19,085 bases of DNA from NCBI GenBank assembly GCA_023426505.1, contig JAFAAP010000095.1, positions 1 to 19,085 on the forward strand, written 5' to 3'. The stretch comes from Pseudomonadota bacterium. Its GTDB lineage: Bacteria; Pseudomonadota; Alphaproteobacteria; Rhizobiales; Beijerinckiaceae. The translations under genes were made by a program, and so were the position numbers. Each line of letters starts with the position of its first letter. Position 1 is the stretch's first letter. Positions 1-8,100 of the stretch are shown piece by piece. The notes beneath the pieces are model-generated. The model was given only the letters and a program-made list of their open reading frames with translations. It made no database searches and was not told where the DNA came from.

Positions 1-2
1 TC

Positions 3-230
3 GACAGCCACCGGGATCTGGAGACGCTGCTCAAGGGCTTCAACCAGGCCTATAACCGAAGACGCCAGCGCGTGCTGAAAGGGCGATCTCCTGAGCAGGT
101 CGTGCAAAGCCGCCTGGCCGCCGAGCCCAAACTCACCAACCGGCGCTACAAGCCACCCGATTCAGACGCGTTGCCGCCAGCCCTCCAGGTCGTCGCTCAC
201 GCCAAGGAGGTCTCGCATCCAGACAGCTAG
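3..230 (+). CDS. IS481-family transposase, C-terminal fragment (5' end outside window)
   Basis: The frame is open from the left edge and ends at TAG 228-230, giving the last 75 residues of a transposase. The segment with GFNQAYNRRRQRVL, followed by a proline-rich tail reading YKPPDSDALPPAL and ending AKEVSHPDS, is the typical C-terminus of IS481-family DDE transposases common in Methylobacterium and rhizobial relatives. The catalytic DDE core and the N-terminal helix-turn-helix domains lie upstream of the window, so I cannot say whether the gene is intact. A perfect palindrome begins 14 bp after the stop and may mark the element's right end. The element lies just upstream of the cupin gene pair and may have removed the start of the first. 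Confidence 0.8.
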   Translation, partial: DSHRDLETLLKGFNQAYNRRRQRVLKGRSPEQVVQSRLAAEPKLTNRRYKPPDSDALPPALQVVAHAKEVSHPDS

Positions 231-243
231 GCCGCGCAGGCTC

Positions 244-288
244 GCCACCCTGTCCGCCAGAACGATGGCTTCTGGCGGACAGGGTGGC
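244..288. repeat. Perfect 19-bp inverted repeat with 7-nt loop
   Basis: Left arm 244-262 reads GCCACCCTGTCCGCCAGAA and right arm 270-288 is its exact reverse complement, with loop CGATGGC at 263-269. It lies 14 bp after the transposase stop codon. No T-tract follows on the plus strand, so it does not look like a classic intrinsic terminator. It could be a cruciform or RNA stem near the right end of the IS481-type element, or two abutting inverted-repeat ends. Confidence 0.85.
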
Positions 289-451
289 ACTCGACCAAAG
301 GGATATAAAGCGGTAGCAGCCGCCTCTCTCGACATCGGTCCCGAAGGGGATAGACGCAAGTCCACCCTTTGCCGCCATTCCATGACGGGTGTTATCCGAT
401 GTCTGGTACATCAGGAAGGTCTGGAAATAGCACTCCTAAGACGTAGAGACG

Positions 452-706
452 ATGATCCCGAGCTATAAGACGGTCGCGATGCGGGATACGATCTACCAAC
501 CTGGTGCAAGCACCAGCGGTGGCAGCATGCCCAATGACATGGTCTGCCACATGGTAGAAGGTGAGCTGACCGTCGACACAGGCTCGGGCGACAACCTCTA
601 TAAGAAGGGTGACGTGTGGTCGTGCGCCAAAGGGCTGCCCGAACGCAGCAAAAACACCGGCAGCACAGTTGCGGTCATGCGCATCATCGACCTGCTGCCC
701 GCATAG
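452..706 (+). CDS. Small cupin-fold protein, possibly N-terminally truncated
   Basis: An 84-residue protein related to the next gene. Both share Y-K...Y-Q-P-G near the front, a D-M-x-C segment, G-E-L/F, a G-D-x-x-x-C-x-K-G segment and a C-terminal R-I-x-x-L-x-P-A. The glycine and hydrophobic spacing fits a single cupin beta-barrel, but the histidines of the two canonical cupin motifs are absent, so metal-dependent catalysis is unlikely by the usual scheme. An in-frame stop lies at 437-439 and only a weak Shine-Dalgarno-like TAGAGA precedes the ATG. Unlike its paralogue it has no export signal and lacks about 60 N-terminal residues. Truncation by the neighbouring IS481 insertion is plausible; a short cytoplasmic cupin is the alternative. 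Function unknown. Confidence 0.55.
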   Translation: MIPSYKTVAMRDTIYQPGASTSGGSMPNDMVCHMVEGELTVDTGSGDNLYKKGDVWSCAKGLPERSKNTGSTVAVMRIIDLLPA

Positions 707-752
707 CGTCTCCTTGCGCCGAGTCTGTAAACGCCAACTGTAGGAGGAAACC

Positions 753-1193
753 ATGACAGAGCTCATGAGCCGCAGATCGGCGGTCACTCTTGGTCTATCA
801 GCTCTCGCCGCGGCACCGCTCGTTGCGTCAGCAACATCCGCCAAGGCGGCAGGGGCCCCCAACTACGGTCCCACTGACGGCAGGGAACTCAGCCCAGGTC
901 GTCGGTTGGTGGAAATCGGCGAGATCCCGTCTGAGATGGATGCCTATAAGAGCATCAAAGTCGTCGACGTTGTGTACCAACCCGGAATTGCCGATCCCAA
1001 GGAGGCGGTGATGGATGTCGATATGATGTGCTACATCCTCGCCGGTGAGTTCAGCATCAAGAAAGCTGGGAAGGAAGCCTACACTGTCAAGGAAGGTGAC
1101 TTCTACACCTGCGGGAAGGGCAAGACGGACAAGGCCACCAACATCGGCAATGGGGTCGGGATCCACCGTATTGCTATGCTGATGCCTGCCTGA
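753..1193 (+). CDS. Exported (Tat signal) cupin-fold protein
   Basis: A 146-residue protein with a strong ribosome binding site (AGGAGG at 742-747) before ATG 753. The N-terminus has a twin-arginine motif, S-R-R-S-A-V-T-L-G, followed by an alanine-rich hydrophobic stretch and an AKA-type cleavage site near residue 32, so it is probably exported folded by the Tat system. Residues 60-146 form a cupin-like domain (YQPG, CYILAGE, KEGDFYTCGKGK). The metal-binding histidines of canonical cupin motifs 1 and 2 are missing. It is roughly one-third identical by eye to the gene just upstream, 46 bp away, so this looks like a tandem duplication. A periplasmic binding or scaffolding role is more likely than enzymatic activity, but no function can be assigned. 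An in-frame ATG at 765 is an alternative start. Confidence 0.75.
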   Translation: MTELMSRRSAVTLGLSALAAAPLVASATSAKAAGAPNYGPTDGRELSPGRRLVEIGEIPSEMDAYKSIKVVDVVYQPGIADPKEAVMDVDMMCYILAGEFSIKKAGKEAYTVKEGDFYTCGKGKTDKATNIGNGVGIHRIAMLMPA

Positions 1194-1941
1194 GCGAGAG
1201 GCAGCCCTGACTTGGACCGCATTATTCAGCCGAGATGGCCGGGCCAGGGCTGCAAAATCCGAAAACCGCGTTCGGCGAATTTCCTCGTTCAGCGGGCAAA
1301 GATTCCTCAGGCGGGGCAATATACACCTACAATCTCACGTAGTGGCACGCCTCCGAAGTAGGCTGAGGGGCCGCTGTCATGGGGTAAGCGCCTCTCATGG
1401 GGTCAGGCTACAAGGCTCAGTTTGACCCAGAAGACACGTTCCGCGTTCCCGTAATCATGTTTCGCGGTCACCCTCGACGGATCTGCGCCCAACTTGGGTG
1501 TGCAGCGCCAGCACAATGTTCCGAAGCCATTGATTGGGCATGTTCTGCACGACGTGCGCGGAGCGACGGAAGCAGCAGTTCCTTCCAAACTCGGCCGCAC
1601 GTCTCATATCCCGCACAGGCCGGACAACACTCAACCGGCACTGAGATATGGGCTCCTTCTGCCGCACAGTTGGGCGAAGCCGACCGCCTCCCTCAGTTCC
1701 AGTGTGACAATAGGTGCATAGGGTTGCTATTCATGGAATCCGTCCGCTACAAGGCGCTTCCTGCCACTGTCGAGGTGGTCGATAACCCGCGGGAAGGATC
1801 GGCGTCGCCATCTGAACCACTGGACGTTGGCCCTCGGTCCAGATTTACCCAAGAGGCTCTTGTGGTTGTACGGAACACGACCTGCACGATAGATACTCCG
1901 GATTGTGGAACCTGGACTATGCGCCGAGGTCGCCGGCAAGA
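1194..1941. other. Gene-poor region with no recognisable coding sequence
   Basis: About 750 bp between the cupin gene and gsiA. Open frames exist on both strands, including one of about 180 codons on the plus strand from 1397, but none has a ribosome binding site, a familiar domain or convincing composition. A 9-bp perfect stem pairs 1201-1209 (GCAGCCCTG) with 1245-1253 across a 35-nt loop, just after the cupin stop codon. The 9-mer TCATGGGGT occurs twice, at 1378-1386 and 1395-1403. The region must contain the promoter of the gsi operon, but I cannot place convincing -35 and -10 boxes. It may be decayed DNA. Confidence 0.5.
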
Positions 1942-3792
1942 ATGATGAATACGGAAACCTTACTTTCGATCCGCGACCTCTCGGTCGAGTTCCCGTCGGA
2001 GCGTGGCCCCGTCACCGTTATCGACAGCTTAAGCTTCGACATCAGGCCCAAGGAGACGCTAGCGGTTGTCGGCGAGTCCGGCTCGGGCAAATCCGTGACT
2101 GCCTTGAGCATCATGCGGCTGCTCGAATACGGAGGCGGACGTATCGCCGATGGGAAGCTCCTCTATCGCACCCGGAGTGGCGCGGTACGGGATCTCTCCC
2201 AAGGGGCCGCCGGTGATCTCCGGCCGATGCGTGGCGATGAAATCGCTATGGTTTTTCAAGAGCCGATGACGTCGCTCAACCCGGTCTTCACGATCGGAGA
2301 TCAAATCAGCGAGGCTATCCTTCTCCACCAGGACAAGGATGCGAAAGCCGCTCGTGCAGAGGCGCTCCAGCTCCTGGAAAAGGTACGTCTTCCGGAGGCC
2401 AAGCGCCTGCTGGATGCATATCCGCATCAGCTGTCCGGCGGGATGCGCCAGCGCGTGATGATCGCGATGGCCCTGTCCTGCCGCCCCGGTCTTCTCATCG
2501 CCGACGAGCCAACCACGGCGCTCGATGTCACGATTCAGGCCCAGATCCTGCGGCTGATGCAGCAACTGCAGGACGAAATGAACATGGCAATGATGTTCAT
2601 CACCCACGACATGGGCGTGGTGGCGGAAATCGCTGATCGCGTGGTGGTGATGTACAAAGGCCGCAGGGTCGAAGAGGGCACAACTGCGGAAATCTTTTCT
2701 TCTCCGCAACATCCTTACACGAAATCGCTCTTAAGCGCTGTTCCTCGGCTCGGCGCCATGAAGGGGAGCAACCTGCCTGCGCGGTTCCCGCTTGTCAGCT
2801 CAGGCGCAACGGCCGAGACTACAGAGCCCCTGCACGATACTGTGATCGCAAAGGCCGAACCGCTTCTTCGGGTGGAGAATCTCGTCACGCGGTTCGATGT
2901 GCATAAAGGAATCTTCAGCCGGGTCACAGCGCGGGTGCACGCGGTCGAAGGCGTCAGCTTCGATATCATGCCAGGCGAGACCCTCTCGCTCGTCGGAGAA
3001 TCCGGGTGCGGCAAGTCCACCACCGGACGCACCCTGATGCAGCTCCTAGAGCCGACCAGCGGCGTTATCCGGTTTGAAGGCCGCGACTTAGCGACCCTGT
3101 CGGCCGGCGAACGCCGCGGATTGAGACGCAAGATCCAGTACATCTTCCAAGATCCGTACGCGTCGCTTAATCCGCGTTTGACTGTTGGGTTCAGTATCGC
3201 GGAGCCTCTCCTTACCCATGGACTGATGAAAGGTCCTGCCGTACGAGAGCGGGTGGCAGAGTTGCTGCAACACGTCGGCTTACAACCAACGCATGCCGAG
3301 CGTTATCCGCATGAATTTTCAGGTGGCCAGCGGCAACGGATCTGTATCGCTCGGGCTCTTGCCTCCGATCCAAGACTAATTATCGCGGATGAGTCGGTCG
3401 CGGCTCTCGATGTGTCCATTCGGGCGCAGGTCATTAACCTGCTCATGGATCTGCAGTCGCGTCTGGGCGTGGCCTATCTCTTCATTTCTCACGACATGGC
3501 TGTCGTGGAGCGCATCAGCCACCGGGTTGCTGTCATGTATCTCGGCCAGATTGTAGAGATCGGAACACGCCGCGACATTTTCGAGAACCCGCAACATCCC
3601 TACACCCGCCGGCTGCTATCTGCAGTGCCGATCGCCGACCCACGCCTGCGCGGTCGTGAGCGTCCCCTGATCACCGGAGAAGTTCCAAGCCCCACGCGGC
3701 GCGTGGGCGACGAGCCGATGGTCGCGCCGCTCGTGAACGTATCGGGCGGCCACTTTGTTGCTCAGCATCCGGTGGGCATCTACTCCGCATAG
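1942..3792 (+). CDS. gsiA: GsiA-type fused double ATPase of a peptide/glutathione ABC importer
   Basis: A 616-residue cytoplasmic ATPase with two complete nucleotide-binding domains in one chain, as in E. coli GsiA, rather than separate DppD and DppF. Domain 1 has Walker A GESGSGKS near residues 44-51, the Q-loop in VFQEPMTSLNP, the signature LSGGMRQR and Walker B LLIADEPTTALD. Domain 2 has GESGCGKST, QDPYASLNP, FSGGQRQR and LIIADESVAALD. In the second Walker B the usual DEP is DES, but the catalytic Glu is kept. Each domain ends with an oligopeptide-ABC C-terminal extension (N/S-P-Q-H-P-Y-T). The start is set at ATG 1942 because homology begins just after it; ATG 1945 is equally possible, and the open frame extends further upstream without homology. 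It is the first gene of the five-gene operon. Confidence 0.92.
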   Translation: MMNTETLLSIRDLSVEFPSERGPVTVIDSLSFDIRPKETLAVVGESGSGKSVTALSIMRLLEYGGGRIADGKLLYRTRSGAVRDLSQGAAGDLRPMRGDEIAMVFQEPMTSLNPVFTIGDQISEAILLHQDKDAKAARAEALQLLEKVRLPEAKRLLDAYPHQLSGGMRQRVMIAMALSCRPGLLIADEPTTALDVTIQAQILRLMQQLQDEMNMAMMFITHDMGVVAEIADRVVVMYKGRRVEEGTTAEIFSSPQHPYTKSLLSAVPRLGAMKGSNLPARFPLVSSGATAETTEPLHDTVIAKAEPLLRVENLVTRFDVHKGIFSRVTARVHAVEGVSFDIMPGETLSLVGESGCGKSTTGRTLMQLLEPTSGVIRFEGRDLATLSAGERRGLRRKIQYIFQDPYASLNPRLTVGFSIAEPLLTHGLMKGPAVRERVAELLQHVGLQPTHAERYPHEFSGGQRQRICIARALASDPRLIIADESVAALDVSIRAQVINLLMDLQSRLGVAYLFISHDMAVVERISHRVAVMYLGQIVEIGTRRDIFENPQHPYTRRLLSAVPIADPRLRGRERPLITGEVPSPTRRVGDEPMVAPLVNVSGGHFVAQHPVGIYSA

Positions 3793-3814
3793 ACGTACAA
3801 CCAAGGGAGAAGGT

Positions 3815-5341
3815 ATGTTTAGTTTCAAGAAAGCAGCCATAGCGGGAGCACTGCTCCTGTCCGCGGCAACGCCTGCCTGGGCTGCCAAGGACCTCGTGGT
3901 CGGTGTACCCGACAATCTCACGGGTTTGGACCCGCACAACGCAAACGACACCCTGTCCCAGTCCGCATCGCGGCTGATCCTGCAGGGCCTTTTCGGCTTC
4001 GACAAGGACATGAAGCTGGTTCCCGTCCTTGCGGAGAGCTATGAGGCTAATCCTGAGGCGACCGAGTTCACCATCCGCCTGCGCAAGGGCGTCAAGTTCC
4101 ACGATGGCACGCCCTTCAATGCTCAAGCAGTGAAGATCAATTTCGAGCGGCTGGCAAACCCGGAGAACCGGCTCAGCCGGGCCAGCCTCGTGAACATGGT
4201 GTCCCAGTTCACGGTCGTCGATGATGAAACGATCAAGCTTTCGCTGAAGGAGCCCTTCGGCGCGATGATCAACAACCTGGCGCATCCCGGTGCCATGATT
4301 CACAGTCCAGCCGCACTGGAGAAGTACGGCAAGGAAGTGATGCGCAACCCGGTTGGAACGGGTCCGTACAAGTTCGTGAGTTGGCAGGCCGACACCTTGA
4401 AGGTGGCCAAGAACGAGAACTACTGGAAGCAAGGTCTGCCGAAAGTGGATAGCGTCACGCTCCGCAGCGTGCCTGAGAATGGATCGCGGCTCGCCATGGT
4501 CCAGACGGGAGAGGCACAATTTATCTACCCGCTGCCGCCCGAAATGGCGTCCGTCGCTGAGAAGAACCCGAAGCTCGACGTCATCTCAAAACCGTCAATC
4601 GTCACCTGGTACGTGGCGATGAACAACCTCAAGAAGCCGTTCAACGACATTCGTGTCCGCCAGGCGCTGAACTACGCTGTCGACAAGCGCGCCTACGCTA
4701 AGATCGTCTACAACGGCAACGCGGATCCGATGGAATCGGTCGTTCCTCCGGGCCTGCCGTTCTATGCCAAGCAGCAGGAATGGCCGTTCGATGTCGCCAA
4801 GGCCAAGGAACTCCTCAAGGAGGCCGGCTACCCTGACGGTTTCGAGACCGAGATCTTCGCCGGCAACAACACGACCTCTATCCGCGCCATGCAGTTCCTG
4901 CAGCAGCAACTGGCGCAAGTGAACGTGAAGCTGAAGGTCACTCCGCTCGAGGCTGGTGTCGCTGCGCAGAAGATCTGGGGGGTGTCGAAGCCGGAAGAGA
5001 CCACCGTGCAGCTCTATTACGGCGGATGGTCCGCGTCGACCGGTGATGCCGACTGGCAGCTGCGTCCGCTTCTCTTTGGTGAGAGCTTCCCGCCGAAGAT
5101 GTTCAACGTCGCGTACTTCAGTAACCCTGAGGTGGATGCCGCGATCAAGGCCGGCCTCGCCACCGCCGACAAGGAGAAGCGCACCGAGGCCTACGCCAAG
5201 GCACAGGAAGTGGCCTGGAAGAACGCACCGTGGATCTACCTCGGGGTCGAGCGCCTCTTGGCCGCCAAGTCCAAGTCGCTGTCCGGTGCCTACTACCTGC
5301 CGGACCGCGGTATTCTGCTCGAAGAAGCCGAACTCAACTAG
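3815..5341 (+). CDS. gsiB: GsiB-type periplasmic peptide/glutathione-binding protein
   Basis: A 508-residue SBP_bac_5 family protein preceded by AGGGAGAAGG (3803-3812). It has a Sec signal peptide of about 23 residues ending A-W-A, then a mature start AKDLVVGV. It matches E. coli GsiB closely along its length from memory: LDPHNANDTLSQ near the front, LAESY, L-R-K-G-V-K-F-H-D-G-T-P-F-N, ALEKYGKE, PVGTGPYKF, a TGEAQF segment, AL-N-Y-A-V, LLKEAGYPDGF and GWSASTGDADW, ending in a D-R-G-I-L-L-E-E-A-E-L tail. Length is almost the same as GsiB (512). It captures the substrate in the periplasm and delivers it to GsiC/GsiD. GsiB similarity favours glutathione or a similar short peptide, but specificity is not provable here. 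Confidence 0.9.
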   Translation: MFSFKKAAIAGALLLSAATPAWAAKDLVVGVPDNLTGLDPHNANDTLSQSASRLILQGLFGFDKDMKLVPVLAESYEANPEATEFTIRLRKGVKFHDGTPFNAQAVKINFERLANPENRLSRASLVNMVSQFTVVDDETIKLSLKEPFGAMINNLAHPGAMIHSPAALEKYGKEVMRNPVGTGPYKFVSWQADTLKVAKNENYWKQGLPKVDSVTLRSVPENGSRLAMVQTGEAQFIYPLPPEMASVAEKNPKLDVISKPSIVTWYVAMNNLKKPFNDIRVRQALNYAVDKRAYAKIVYNGNADPMESVVPPGLPFYAKQQEWPFDVAKAKELLKEAGYPDGFETEIFAGNNTTSIRAMQFLQQQLAQVNVKLKVTPLEAGVAAQKIWGVSKPEETTVQLYYGGWSASTGDADWQLRPLLFGESFPPKMFNVAYFSNPEVDAAIKAGLATADKEKRTEAYAKAQEVAWKNAPWIYLGVERLLAAKSKSLSGAYYLPDRGILLEEAELN

Positions 5342-5349
5342 TAAGGATT

Positions 5350-5377
5350 GCCCTGGGACCAGAATCGGTCTCAGGGC
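5350..5377 (+). promoter_or_regulatory. Intercistronic stem-loop between gsiB and gsiC
   Basis: An 11-bp stem pairs GCCCTGGGACC (5350-5360) with GGTCTCAGGGC (5367-5377) around a 6-nt loop (AGAATC); one pair is a G-U wobble. It starts 9 nt after the gsiB stop and lies 17 nt before the gsiC start. There is no T-run, so it is more likely an mRNA-stabilising or partial-attenuation element than a full terminator. Such stem-loops behind binding-protein genes are a known way to make more binding protein than permease. Confidence 0.65.
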
Positions 5378-5394
5378 GCCACTCGCGGTTTGCT

Positions 5395-6315
5395 ATGCTC
5401 AGATATCTCGTCCAGCGCCTAATCGGCATCCTGCCGGTACTGCTGCTCATTTCGGTTCTTGTTTTCGCCTTCGTGCACCTTCTGCCGGGTGATCCCGCGC
5501 GGCTCGTGGCGGGCCAGGATGCGACCGAGCAGGATGTTGCGGTTGTGCGTACAGCCCTTGGTCTCGACCGCCCCCTATGGGAGCAGTACATCACCTATGT
5601 CGGCAACGTGTTGCAGGGTGATTTCGGCACATCGCTCAAGACCCGCAGACCCGTCTCCGAGGAGATCGGGGAGCGGTTCATGCCCACCTTCTGGCTGACC
5701 GTGATCAGCATGGCGTGGGCCACTGTCTTCGGCCTCGTCATCGGCGTTTCATCCGCAGTCCGGCGCGGGCGTTGGCAGGACCACGGCGGCATGCTCGTAG
5801 CCGTGTCGGGCATATCCCTGCCGTCCTTCTGGCTCGGGCTGCTGCTGATCGACTGGTTTTCCGTCCGTTTGGGATGGTTTCCGACCAGCGGCTACGGTAC
5901 CTGGGCCCACTTCGTCCTGCCATCCATCACGTTGGGCGCCGGTGTCGCGGCTGTGATGGCGCGCTTCACGCGATCCTCATTCATCGAGATCGCCCGGGAA
6001 GACTATGTTCGGACCGCGAGAGCCAAGGGTGTTTTTGAACGTCTCGTTGTCTGGAAGCATGTTCTGCGCAATGCGCTGATCCCGATCATCACGATGGTCG
6101 GACTTCAGTTCGGTTTCCTTCTCGGCGGCTCCATCGTCGTGGAGACCGTATTCGCCTGGCCAGGTTTGGGGCGCCTCCTCGTCGATTCGGTGTCGTTCCG
6201 CGACTACCCCGTGATCCAGGCCGAAATTCTTCTGTTCTCGCTTGAGTTCATCCTCATCAACCTTCTGGTCGATGTTCTCTATGCGCTCGTGAACCCGGAG
6301 ATCCGTTATCGATGA
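5395..6315 (+). CDS. gsiC: GsiC-type ABC importer permease
   Basis: A 306-residue inner-membrane permease, the same length as E. coli GsiC, starting MLRYLVQRLIGILPVLLLIS, the standard N-terminal helix of the DppB/OppB/GsiC family. It has about six hydrophobic segments, a periplasmic loop with LPGDPAR, and the ATPase-contacting EAA loop around residues 198-230 (EIAREDYVRTARAKG, then W-K-H-V-L-R-N-A-L-I-P-I). The C-terminus RDYPVIQAEILLFS...NPEIRYR is typical. ATG 5395 is chosen because homology starts there; the frame is open further upstream into gsiB, and the ribosome binding site is weak, suggesting translational coupling or dependence on the preceding stem-loop region. It pairs with GsiD to form the channel. 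Confidence 0.93.
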   Translation: MLRYLVQRLIGILPVLLLISVLVFAFVHLLPGDPARLVAGQDATEQDVAVVRTALGLDRPLWEQYITYVGNVLQGDFGTSLKTRRPVSEEIGERFMPTFWLTVISMAWATVFGLVIGVSSAVRRGRWQDHGGMLVAVSGISLPSFWLGLLLIDWFSVRLGWFPTSGYGTWAHFVLPSITLGAGVAAVMARFTRSSFIEIAREDYVRTARAKGVFERLVVWKHVLRNALIPIITMVGLQFGFLLGGSIVVETVFAWPGLGRLLVDSVSFRDYPVIQAEILLFSLEFILINLLVDVLYALVNPEIRYR

Positions 6316-7205
6316 GCGGCGCAGTCATGTCGTCTTCCTCGACCCTCGCGTCGGAGAGCATCCGCACGCCCTGGTCAGAGTTCTGGCGCAAGTTTCGTAG
6401 GCAGAAGGTGGCCGTCGCCGCCGGTGTTTTTCTGATTCTTCTAGTGTTCGTCGCCCTCCTGGCGCCGTGGATCGCGCCTTACGATCCCGCTGCCCCCGAT
6501 TACGAGCACGTGCTCGAAGGACCCTCTTGGTTACATTGGGCAGGAACGGACGACTACGGCCGCGACATTCTGAGCCGTATCATGCATGGCGCCGGCATCT
6601 CGCTGATGGTGGGTTTCCTAGCGGTGACCATCGGCGGTATCGTCGGGATCATGCTCGGACTGATCAGCGGCTTCTACGAAGGCTGGTTGGATCGCGTGAT
6701 CATGCGCATCTGCGACGTACTCCTGGCCTTTCCGGGGATCCTGCTCGCCATCGGTATTGTGGCGATACTCGGCCCTGGGATTGAGAACGTCATCTGGGCG
6801 GTAGCCGTATTCAGCATTCCGGTATTCGCCCGTTTGGTGCGTGGCTCAACCTTGGCTCTTAAGCGGGCCGTATATGTGGATGCCGCTCGCGCTATCGGCG
6901 TCCGTAACGCTATCCTGATGGCCCGGCACATTCTTCCAGGGGCACTTCCTAGCGTTATTGTCTACTTCTCGATGCGGTTCGGAACATCGATCCTTACTGC
7001 CGCAAGTCTCAGCTTTATCGGTCTAGGGGCACAGCCTCCGACGCCTGAATGGGGCGCTATGCTCTCGGCAGGGCGTAGCTTCATTGGTGTTGCCGATCAT
7101 CTGACATTCTTCCCTGGGCTAGCCATCTTCCTAACGGTTCTCGCCTTTAATCTCCTTGGCGACGGGCTGCGAGATGCCCTCGATCCCAAGCTCAGTCAGG
7201 TCTAG
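6312..7205 (+). CDS. gsiD: GsiD-type ABC importer permease
   Basis: A 297-residue inner-membrane permease of the DppC/OppC/GsiD family. Its start overlaps the gsiC stop (ATGA, 6312-6315), indicating translational coupling. It has a short cytoplasmic N-terminus with W-S-E-F-W-R-K-F-R-R-Q-K, a first membrane helix around residues 34-55, the family loop G-T-D-D-Y-G-R-D-I-L-S-R, an EAA loop containing YVDAARAIG, and the ending FIGLGAQPPTPEWGAML followed by a last helix and N-L-L-G-D-G-L-R-D-A-L-D-P. All are standard family features. A second ATG at 6327 is a possible alternative start. It forms the membrane channel with GsiC, powered by GsiA. Confidence 0.93.
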   Translation: MSGAVMSSSSTLASESIRTPWSEFWRKFRRQKVAVAAGVFLILLVFVALLAPWIAPYDPAAPDYEHVLEGPSWLHWAGTDDYGRDILSRIMHGAGISLMVGFLAVTIGGIVGIMLGLISGFYEGWLDRVIMRICDVLLAFPGILLAIGIVAILGPGIENVIWAVAVFSIPVFARLVRGSTLALKRAVYVDAARAIGVRNAILMARHILPGALPSVIVYFSMRFGTSILTAASLSFIGLGAQPPTPEWGAMLSAGRSFIGVADHLTFFPGLAIFLTVLAFNLLGDGLRDALDPKLSQV

Positions 7206-7281
7206 CAGATCGGTTGTCTGACGAGGCGGGCCGCAGGGGAGATGGCAATTCCGATCCCTTTGGCCATGGAGGAGTGCGCTG

Positions 7282-8100
7282 ATGAAGATTTACATCTCTG
7301 CCGACATCGAAGGCGTAGCCGGCGTCGTGAACCCTCAGCAGGTCAGCATGGGCAATGGCGAATACGAGCGAGCCCGGCGCCTCATGACACTGGAGGTTAA
7401 TGCGGCGATCGAAGGTGCGTTCGCCGGGGGAGCGACAGACGTTCTCGTCAATGATTCCCACGGGGACATGCGCAACCTGCTGCCCGACGAAATCGATTCC
7501 CGCGCTGAACTGATTTCCGGCAAACCAAAGCCTCTCAACATGTTTGAAGGGCTCAGTTCTGAGCATGCTGGCATCTTCTGCCTTGGTTATCATGCTAAGG
7601 CACGCTCAGCAGGGGTTCTTGCCCACACGACGAACGGCTTTGCCTTTGGCCGGATCCGGTTGAACGGACACGAAGTGGGGGAGGCCGGGCTCTATGGAGC
7701 CTATGCCGGAAGTCTCGGCGTCCCGGTAATCTTGCTTACGGGCGATGATCAACTTCAGGCAGAGACAAAGCCCTTTTTCCCTGAGGCACACCACGTTGTT
7801 GTCAAGTATGCCCATGGACAGCGTGTTGCGCGTAGCTTTGCTCCCGAGCGAGCGCGGGCGCTCATTAGGGCCCAAGCAGAAGTGGCTGTCCGCAGTGCAT
7901 CATCCATCCCGCCGTTCATTCTCGGAAGTCCCTATCGGCTTGAGATCGAGCTCAACACACCTGCTTTATGCGATCTCGCAGCGGTGATTCCGGCGGCGAC
8001 CCGGCTGGATGCTGTGACAGTTTCCTTTGAATCAGAGACAGTCGAGCATGCGGTACGTTGGGTGAATACCCTCTCGGCGCTGTCGGCTGCACTGCGCTGA
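7282..8100 (+). CDS. M55-family D-aminopeptidase (DppA-like zinc peptidase)
   Basis: A 272-residue cytoplasmic metallopeptidase starting at ATG 7282 behind GGAGGAG (7268-7274). The expected M55 active-site residues fall at the same numbering as in B. subtilis DppA: D8 and E10 in SADIEG, H60 in NDSHGD, H104 in LGYH and H115 in LAHT. The fourth zinc ligand is probably the Glu in VGEAG at residue 134. M55 enzymes are self-compartmentalising decamers that remove N-terminal D-amino acids, notably from D-Ala peptides. It lies 76 bp after gsiD in the same orientation, so it probably hydrolyses the imported peptide. In E. coli the gsi operon carries a different peptidase, IaaA, so the peptidase partner is swapped here. 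The B. subtilis protein should not be confused with E. coli DppA, a binding protein. Confidence 0.9.
   Translation: MKIYISADIEGVAGVVNPQQVSMGNGEYERARRLMTLEVNAAIEGAFAGGATDVLVNDSHGDMRNLLPDEIDSRAELISGKPKPLNMFEGLSSEHAGIFCLGYHAKARSAGVLAHTTNGFAFGRIRLNGHEVGEAGLYGAYAGSLGVPVILLTGDDQLQAETKPFFPEAHHVVVKYAHGQRVARSFAPERARALIRAQAEVAVRSASSIPPFILGSPYRLEIELNTPALCDLAAVIPAATRLDAVTVSFESETVEHAVRWVNTLSALSAALR

Noticed and set aside
265..468. Small plus-strand open frame between the IS481 end and the first cupin
   Set aside because: It starts inside the palindrome loop, has no ribosome binding site and no recognisable content.
1903..1941. Upstream ATG extending gsiA by 13 residues
   Set aside because: The extra residues have no family similarity and no ribosome binding site; homology starts after the ATG ATG pair at 1942-1947.
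3671..4519. 282-codon minus-strand frame opposite gsiB
   Set aside because: The plus strand encodes a full GsiB homologue with signal peptide and ribosome binding site; the minus frame has no domain.
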